From JAGOSP01 sp964428075 (GTDB lineage Bacteria > Patescibacteriota > Minisyncoccia > Moranbacterales > UBA1568): 27,838 nt of DNA. Below are positions 22,832 through 27,838 of this stretch, one piece after another (position 1 is the stretch's first letter; every line of letters starts with the position of its first letter). The position numbers and the translations under genes are program-made. The stretch lies in contig CAYRWQ010000009.1 in NCBI GenBank assembly GCA_964428075.1, positions 1 through 27,838 on the forward strand, read 5' to 3'. The notes under the pieces were generated by a model that saw nothing but the letters and a program-made list of their open reading frames with translations, had not been told where the DNA came from and did not search any database.

Positions 22832-25420
22832 GAAGCTGGCGCGTATTTTTCCAGAGTCTGTGGAGGTGTTACCGTTTTCGTCGGTTACTTCGACGGTGAT
22901 GGTAATGTCTGAATTATTCTGATCAATTGGGACGGAATAGTCGAGAGAATAGGGTTTTGATGAACTAGAGCCGATTCCCGTACCGTTCGCTGAGTATTTC
23001 ACTGAGCTTATTCCATAAGGCGCGTCGACTGAAACGGTCAGCGAAACAGTTTGCGTGCTGTGTGATCCTGCCGCGGTAAAGCTGATTCGAGGTTTAAGTT
23101 CGGCAAAATCATCAGACTCGCACTCTTCCTGAGGCGGTTCATCCAAAACAACGCCTTTTTTGTCTGAATAGTAGTCTTTCACTCCTTTTTCCCAGTTTTT
23201 GTATTGAGAATCTCGATCCGGCTTGTCTGGTATCGGTCCGCGTGGATTTGCTCGATCGACATAAAAGAGGATATCGTGTGGACTGATGAAATCCTTTTTT
23301 TCAACATCCTTGTCGAGACAGTATTTGTTGGCTTTGCAGTAGGTATTTTTTTCTCCAGGGATCTCGCATACTTTTAAATTCTCTTTTTGCTCGAGTTTTC
23401 CGGCAAGCATCGGTTTCTCGGTTTGTCCTTCTCCATCCCCGATTTCATCATCCGAGTCATATTTAGGGAATTCTTCGGCAGCAGTGTTCATGAGCGCTTT
23501 ATCAATGAAGGCGCGCCAAATTGGTGCGGCGACATTAACTCCATCTGCACCTTCGGTCATTGGGCTATTGTCATTGTTTCCTGCCCAGACACCGACTGCA
23601 AGGGAAGGAGTGTACCCGATAGTCCATCCATCTCGAAATTCGTTTGTGGTGCCTGTTTTTGCAGCTACAGCACGATCCTTGAAGGCGAGGGGACTGTTTT
23701 CTCCGAATACCCAAGAACGGTTCTCGTTGTTTGACATGACTGCGTCAAGCATGGCGACATATTTTTGGTCGACGATTTGTTCACCTGGATTTTGTTTATA
23801 TTCTTCTAGAATGTTTCCTTTTGGATCTTCCACGCGAAGAATCGCTGTTTTTTCGTGTTTTACGCCATTGTTTGCCAATGTGGCGTAGGCATTGACGTGG
23901 TCGAGCAGCTTCACTTCACCACCACCGAGCACGAGAGAGAGTCCAAGTTGATCTGGATGGTTGAGGTCAGTGATTCCAAGGTTTTTAGCGAGAATGATAG
24001 CGTCTTTTACACCAACGAGATACAGAGTCTTCACGGCCGGGATATTGAGTGATCCGCCAAGAGCCTTCATCATTGGGAGCGGACCATGGAATTTCCCGTC
24101 ATAATTGTTCGGTTCATAGCTTTTCCCTTCGGCAGTTTCAAACTGCGTTTTGGTGTCGTAGAGCAGAGTTTCTGGCAGATAACCCTTGGTAAATGCAGTG
24201 AGATAGACATAAGGCTTGAAAGAAGACCCTGGTTGTCTTGGAGAGATGGTGACATTGAAATTCGGTTCGAAAGCACAGGTCTTTCCCGAAATACAGCCGG
24301 CTGGTTCAGGAGCTCCGAAATAGTCTTTTGATCCGACCAAAGACAGAATTTGTCCGGTCTTCGGATCGATGGCAACCAGGGCCGCATTGGCGGCTTTCCA
24401 TCGCTTATTTTTATCGCTATTGGCGCGGACTGCTTCTTCGGCAGCCATTTGTTTGTCCCAGTCGAGCGTTGTGATGACTTTGAGGCCGTTTTGTTCAATA
24501 TTTCGATCCCCATATTTGTTTTGGAGATATTCACGCACGTACATGACGAAGTGTGGTGCGGCAATGATATTCTTTTGCGGCTTGATTTTCTGCAGAGTGT
24601 CGATAGCGGTAGCCTCGTTGGCTTGGTCTTCGGTGATATACCCGAGTTTAGACATTTGTATCAGGGCGTAATTTTTTCGGTTCACGACGCGTTCCGGATG
24701 TGATCCGTATGGAGAATAGAATGCTGTCCCGCGTGGCAGGGAAGCGAGCAGCGCCGCCTCGTCTAGTGTCAGATCGTGAGCTGATTTTCCGAAAAAGGTC
24801 TGTGCAGCCGCTTCGATACCGTATGCGTTTGAGCCATAAGGGATTTCATTGAGATACATGCTGAGAATCTCGTCTTTGGTGAATTTTGCTTCAATTTCAA
24901 GAGAGAGGATGACCTCTTTGACTTTTCTCGTAAACGTTCTTTCATTGGAAAGAAGGGAGTTTTTGACGAATTGTTGGGTGATCGTTGAGGCACCCTGGGC
25001 GGTATCGAGGGTAATGATATCTTTGAGGGCGGCCCGGAGAATGGCTTTCGGCTGGACACCGAAGTGCTCATAAAAACCCTGGTCCTCTAGGGCGAGCGTT
25101 GCGGCTCGGACGGACTCTGGAATATTTTCGAAATTGACGATAGTACGTTTTTCTTCGCCGTGTAGCTCATAGAGGAGGTGAGTACCGGTTCGGTCGTAGA
25201 TTTTAGTGGATTCGATGATGAAGCGCGTGTTGACATTGCCAGGACTTGGGAGATCTTTGGCAATAAAAGCGAAAAGCGCGACTATTGCGAGAAAGCCGAG
25301 AACCAAGAGTACCACGCATATCTTCAGGATGATGCGGAACACATTTTTGGTTCGCGAAGGAGTGTGCCCGCCCTCGGAGGTTGATCTGTCTTTTTTCCTT
25401 GAAAACAAGGGATTTCTCAT
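22829..25420 (-). CDS. Bifunctional class A penicillin-binding protein (PBP1a-type)
   Basis: This enzyme polymerises glycan strands and cross-links peptidoglycan outside the membrane. The 863-aa protein has a cytoplasmic basic N-terminus, one transmembrane helix (about 28-52) and a GT51 glycosyltransferase domain with E112 in LEDQGFYEHFG and GASTITQQFVKN. The transpeptidase domain has SSFK (399-402, catalytic Ser399), SLN (457-459) and KTGT (588-591). Residues 655-760 form a Cys-containing linker (CEIPGEKNTYC...KYC). The last 95 residues form an Ig-like beta domain (ISFTAAGSHSTQTVSLTVSV..., VTDENGNTSTDSG) that may bind the wall or a partner. The ATG at 25418-25420 has no Shine-Dalgarno but a good promoter just upstream. 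Confidence 0.95.
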   Translation of the reverse strand: MRNPLFSRKKDRSTSEGGHTPSRTKNVFRIILKICVVLLVLGFLAIVALFAFIAKDLPSPGNVNTRFIIESTKIYDRTGTHLLYELHGEEKRTIVNFENIPESVRAATLALEDQGFYEHFGVQPKAILRAALKDIITLDTAQGASTITQQFVKNSLLSNERTFTRKVKEVILSLEIEAKFTKDEILSMYLNEIPYGSNAYGIEAAAQTFFGKSAHDLTLDEAALLASLPRGTAFYSPYGSHPERVVNRKNYALIQMSKLGYITEDQANEATAIDTLQKIKPQKNIIAAPHFVMYVREYLQNKYGDRNIEQNGLKVITTLDWDKQMAAEEAVRANSDKNKRWKAANAALVAIDPKTGQILSLVGSKDYFGAPEPAGCISGKTCAFEPNFNVTISPRQPGSSFKPYVYLTAFTKGYLPETLLYDTKTQFETAEGKSYEPNNYDGKFHGPLPMMKALGGSLNIPAVKTLYLVGVKDAIILAKNLGITDLNHPDQLGLSLVLGGGEVKLLDHVNAYATLANNGVKHEKTAILRVEDPKGNILEEYKQNPGEQIVDQKYVAMLDAVMSNNENRSWVFGENSPLAFKDRAVAAKTGTTNEFRDGWTIGYTPSLAVGVWAGNNDNSPMTEGADGVNVAAPIWRAFIDKALMNTAAEEFPKYDSDDEIGDGEGQTEKPMLAGKLEQKENLKVCEIPGEKNTYCKANKYCLDKDVEKKDFISPHDILFYVDRANPRGPIPDKPDRDSQYKNWEKGVKDYYSDKKGVVLDEPPQEECESDDFAELKPRISFTAAGSHSTQTVSLTVSVDAPYGISSVKYSANGTGIGSSSSKPYSLDYSVPIDQNNSDITITVEVTDENGNTSTDSGKIRASF

Positions 25421-25426
25421 AAAAAA

Positions 25427-25444
25427 TCGCTTAATAGAATAAGC
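25427..25444 (-). repeat. Hairpin plus T-run directly before the PBP start codon
   Basis: On the reverse strand CGCTTA-TTCTAT-TAAGCG is followed by ATTTTTT and then the ATG. It looks like a short terminator or attenuator, but the predicted transcription start falls inside it, so it may instead be an operator. Confidence 0.45.
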
Positions 25445-25446
25445 GA

Positions 25447-25475
25447 AGTATAGCGGAAAAATGGGGAAAATTCAA
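25447..25475 (-). promoter_or_regulatory. Sigma70-type promoter of the PBP gene
   Basis: On the reverse strand TTGAAT, 17 bp, TATACT. The predicted start is near 25440, giving a leader of about 20 nt. Confidence 0.75.
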
Positions 25476-25498
25476 GGATTTTTTTATATTTTTCGATG

Positions 25499-25516
25499 GA
25501 GGCAGGAGCATGCCTC
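25499..25516. repeat. GC-rich inverted repeat downstream of the ATP-grasp genes
   Basis: GAGGCA-6-TGCCTC lies about 33 bp after the ATP-grasp stop. In the minus direction it is followed by A-rich rather than T-rich sequence, so it is not a standard intrinsic terminator. Confidence 0.4.
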
Positions 25517-25549
25517 ATTCTTCAAGACAAAGGAAGATACTCTCGCGAT

Positions 25550-26494
25550 TTATGAAGAGGCGAGTCTTTCTAGACTATCCAGGAGTCCATCTATGAAGTC
25601 CGTATGCTGACGCATGTTTTCTCGAGGAAATCCGATCTGATCGTTCAACTCGAAAACGAATGGAGTTCTTTGGTCTTGGACACCGAAGTCAATAGAGTAG
25701 AGCGGAAAATTAAAATTGGTATCGATGATAGATTGGATGTTTTTAGCGATATCCTTGATGAAATCTGGGATGTCTTCGGGAAGTATCTCCCGTATCGATC
25801 CTCCTTGAGCAACATTGGCCAGAAAAGACCCTTTCTGAGGTGTCCTTACATGAGTCAGGGTTATTTTTCCGTTTACGATAATAATTCTAATGTCGTGATG
25901 GCCGCTGGTTATGCTAGGAATGCCTTTCGAGGTGTCAACGAATTCTTGGAGTACATACTTTTTTGTCGGATCGAGTTCGACCGATCCCATATTTGATGGA
26001 AAGTCGATGATAATTCCTTTTCCACACATGCCATGTGTCGGTTTAAGAACTACACGCTTATGAGATGGGAAAATTTTGAGGGAAGATCGCAAGTCCATCC
26101 GATTTCGGATCAGGACGCTTTTCGGCATGAAGTCGGAGAATCGCTCCTGCATTGCATATTTATCACTACAGAGAAGTTTGAACTCACGACAGTTTAAGGT
26201 TTTCCTGCTTGCCTCAAGAGACGGAAATCGCGTGCCACCACTTCGGTCGTAAATGGCATCGGCGACGATTGGCTGATCATGGTGTTGGAAAAATGCTCCA
26301 TCGTATTTAAAAGTATGAGTGAAGGAGGAACCGCCAAGATAGTTTTCTGCTCCGCTTGCCAGGTGCATTTGGTAGCCACGAGCAAGCCCTTTTTTGAAGA
26401 GGCTGTGGTAGACTGCCCGTTTATCTCCAAAAAATGCGAAAGGATCTTGATTCAGTACGAGTTTATGATAGTAGACAACTATTCTTTTTCGCAT
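25550..26494 (-). CDS. ATP-grasp family ligase, unknown substrate
   Basis: This 314-aa protein fits the ATP-grasp fold, whose members join a carboxylate to an amine using ATP. Visible elements are the ATP-binding lysine and glycine loop KPTHGMCGKGI (151-161), the hinge YVLQEFV (180-186), HDIRIIIVNGKI (200-211) and a final metal-binding strand FVFELNDQIGFP (279-290; E282, N284). The N-terminal 130 residues resemble the pre-ATP-grasp domain of YheC/YheD- or glutathione-synthetase-like proteins (ADAIYDRSGGTRFPS). It overlaps the upstream RimK-like gene by 16 nt, which points to coupled translation and a shared pathway. The family is confident; the product it makes is unknown. Confidence 0.85.
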   Translation of the reverse strand: MRKRIVVYYHKLVLNQDPFAFFGDKRAVYHSLFKKGLARGYQMHLASGAENYLGGSSFTHTFKYDGAFFQHHDQPIVADAIYDRSGGTRFPSLEASRKTLNCREFKLLCSDKYAMQERFSDFMPKSVLIRNRMDLRSSLKIFPSHKRVVLKPTHGMCGKGIIIDFPSNMGSVELDPTKKYVLQEFVDTSKGIPSITSGHHDIRIIIVNGKITLTHVRTPQKGSFLANVAQGGSIREILPEDIPDFIKDIAKNIQSIIDTNFNFPLYSIDFGVQDQRTPFVFELNDQIGFPRENMRQHTDFIDGLLDSLERLASS

Positions 26495-27390
26495 ATCGCA
26501 AGGTAATTCGAGAGAGAGATAATTTCTGGAGAGACAGATTCGTCAACCGTGAATGACGGAGAGCTATTGACTTCAAAAACCACCGGGATATCATGTTCAT
26601 CCTCAATGATATCAACACCGGCCACTTGAATATTGGTTGCTCGCGCAGCTGATTCGGCGGTGTTTTTAACGGTAGCTGGGACTTGTTCGAGAGAAATGAA
26701 TTCCTCTTTCGCTCCAAGAAAGACATTATTGCGGAATTCCTCATCCTGAGAGCGGATCTTTTTTTCTGCGACGGCGCTTTTGTCTCCCAGGATGAGGATG
26801 CGGTATTCAAAGGTGTTCGGAATGAATTCCTGAAGAAATATTTCCCTTCCGGACTGTATGCGAGCCCGTTCTTCTAGAATCTGCTCGAGTGATTCGGCGG
26901 TTTTTGCAAGAAAGACACCGGATCCCTGGGAGGTATTCGTTTCCTTTACGACTATGGGCAACCCAAGATACGCAATGGCATTTGCGATATGCTCTTTCGT
27001 ATAGAGGGCTGAAACATATGTTTTCGGAATGCTGATATTGTTGAGCGCCAAATGAAACATCTGTATTATTTTTGCGACGTCTGAAGAATCCTTGGTATGC
27101 GCGTGGAATCGATCGATGAAAAATAGCCCATTTTTTATTGAGAGATGGGCAAGCATGTGGGCGATTCCCCGATTTTTTCCGACCTTTTTCGGATAGATAG
27201 TCGTCCAGTTTTGAAGTGGGGTTCCGCCGATATCCATTTTGACTGATCCCTGACTTATGAAAACTTCGATTTCCTCGAAGCTTGATAGGGAAAAATCAAC
27301 CATCTTTCTATCGAGATGGTTCTTGAGGGAAGAGAGAAACTTTCTTGTTTTGTTTCCAATCTTTTTTTTGCTGGTGAGGATGAGAATCAT
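26479..27390 (-). CDS. RimK-like ATP-grasp ligase
   Basis: This 303-aa protein (start ATG 27388-27390) resembles RimK, LysX and other ATP-grasp amino-acid ligases. Markers are IVVKETNTSQGSGVF (146-160; K149 and a Gly-rich loop), IFLQEFIPN (184-192), FEYRILILGDK (194-204), AGVDIIED (257-264) and VVFEVNSSPSF (270-280), where the E-x-N pair binds magnesium. RimK adds glutamate to ribosomal protein S6, and relatives build peptides on carrier proteins or small acceptors. The frame stays open for 31 more codons upstream, but that overlaps the neighbouring DTGA-motif gene and is rejected. It lies between that gene (13-bp gap) and a second ATP-grasp gene (16-nt overlap). Confidence 0.88.
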   Translation of the reverse strand: MILILTSKKKIGNKTRKFLSSLKNHLDRKMVDFSLSSFEEIEVFISQGSVKMDIGGTPLQNWTTIYPKKVGKNRGIAHMLAHLSIKNGLFFIDRFHAHTKDSSDVAKIIQMFHLALNNISIPKTYVSALYTKEHIANAIAYLGLPIVVKETNTSQGSGVFLAKTAESLEQILEERARIQSGREIFLQEFIPNTFEYRILILGDKSAVAEKKIRSQDEEFRNNVFLGAKEEFISLEQVPATVKNTAESAARATNIQVAGVDIIEDEHDIPVVFEVNSSPSFTVDESVSPEIISLSNYLAICEKE

Positions 27391-27403
27391 AATTTTTTGG
27401 TGA

Positions 27404-27838
27404 TTATTTATTCGTATCGATAAGAAATTTCCCAAGGTTTTTCCGGCCGATGATGATCTGGTAATCGAGATGCGACCGATCAATCACGGAGACTTTTGCT
27501 GGGATAGTGAAATCATCCATGATGAGATTGATGCGAATCATCGGGCGATAGGATGTGCCGTGCGATGATCGGATAGGGATAGTTTCAGCGAGATCCGGAA
27601 TATTTAGGAAAATTCTCTCTCTTTCCTCTCTCGTGAATTCTTTCAGAATATCATGTTCTCCAAGGCGCGAGAGAAATTGAAGAATCGTTTCTTCGAATCC
27701 GAGTTGTTTGGCGAGCTCGGTGTCGATGGAAGTGGAATCAGCACCGGTATCAATCTTGGCCTCAACCGAGATCTCTTTCCCATTTTTTCCTACAAGGCGT
27801 ACTTTCTCGATGCAGCCGATGACACGGCGGCCGGAAAT
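27404..27838 (-). CDS. RimK-associated retropepsin-like (DTGA) protein, 5' part missing
   Basis: The last 144 codons and TAA stop are present; the start lies beyond position 27838. Translating the reverse strand gives an opening GRRVIGCIEKVRLVGKNGKE, then the aspartic-protease-like motif AKIDTGADSTSID (DTGA at residues 30-33 of the visible part), a later SSHGTSYRPMIRI strand and a YQIIIGRKNLGKFLID C-terminus. This matches the family annotated as 'ATP-dependent zinc protease' (PF05618), which is related to retropepsins and often encoded beside RimK-like ligases, as here. Whether it cleaves protein is uncertain. It is the first visible gene of the ATP-grasp cassette. Confidence 0.85.
   Translation of the reverse strand: MSGRRVIGCIEKVRLVGKNGKEISVEAKIDTGADSTSIDTELAKQLGFEETILQFLSRLGEHDILKEFTREERERIFLNIPDLAETIPIRSSHGTSYRPMIRINLIMDDFTIPAKVSVIDRSHLDYQIIIGRKNLGKFLIDTNK

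Noticed and set aside
1..27838. Alternative genetic code (UGA as Gly, as in Gracilibacteria/SR1)
   Set aside because: Conserved genes such as nrdB and a glycosyltransferase end at UGA at the expected family length, and no in-frame UGA is needed to read any gene.
1..27838. CRISPR array, transposase, integrase or phage genes
   Set aside because: No regularly spaced repeat series and no recognisable mobile-element protein in any frame.

Overview
This window looks like part of a chromosome from a Candidate Phyla Radiation (Patescibacteria) bacterium, probably of the Parcubacteria/Moranbacteria type. The basis is small compact genes, a TrbC/VirB2-like two-helix pilin module fused to an M15-like peptidase domain, dnaA-dnaN followed by a DUF721 gene with no recF or gyrB, and many starts without a clear Shine-Dalgarno. 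UGA is used as a stop (for example nrdB and a glycosyltransferase), so the code is standard rather than the UGA-Gly code of Gracilibacteria/SR1. The phylum call is inference; no 16S rRNA is present.

Layout. Positions 1-340 hold tRNA-Cys and tRNA-Leu with their own promoter. Positions 380-922 encode a secreted 3D-domain protein. The gap 923-1229 holds that gene's promoter and two hairpin terminators, with no gene visible. Positions 1230-2033 are a G+C-richer island of two membrane proteins of unknown function with strong Shine-Dalgarno sites. Positions 2161-2841 are five tRNAs downstream of rplS (L19), ending at a clear terminator. Then come an RluA-family pseudouridine synthase (-), the gap 4337-4630 (promoter for peroxiredoxin plus a small dyad), an AhpC-type peroxiredoxin plus Fe/Mn superoxide dismutase pair (+), and class I ribonucleotide reductase nrdA-nrdB (+). 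Positions 9753-12137 are a pilin-like/peptidase fusion followed by a membrane-anchored beta-propeller protein.

Positions 12134-19462 (-) form one tightly packed run. Reading from its promoter it is rpmH, rnpA, yidC, khpB/jag, a Wzx-type flippase, two GT2 glycosyltransferases and two O-antigen-ligase-family proteins. A core translation/secretion operon therefore runs straight into a surface-polysaccharide cluster. dnaA (+) diverges from rpmH. The dnaA-dnaN gap has DnaA-box-like sites and an AT-rich tract, and G/C strand bias reverses there, so it is the likely oriC. dnaN and a DUF721/DciA-like gene follow.

The right end (-) has a bifunctional class A penicillin-binding protein. Beyond it is a cassette of two ATP-grasp proteins and a DTGA-motif retropepsin-like (RimK-associated) protein that runs off the window. 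The ATP-grasp/DTGA cassette and the pilin-peptidase fusion are the two best candidates for something not yet described.
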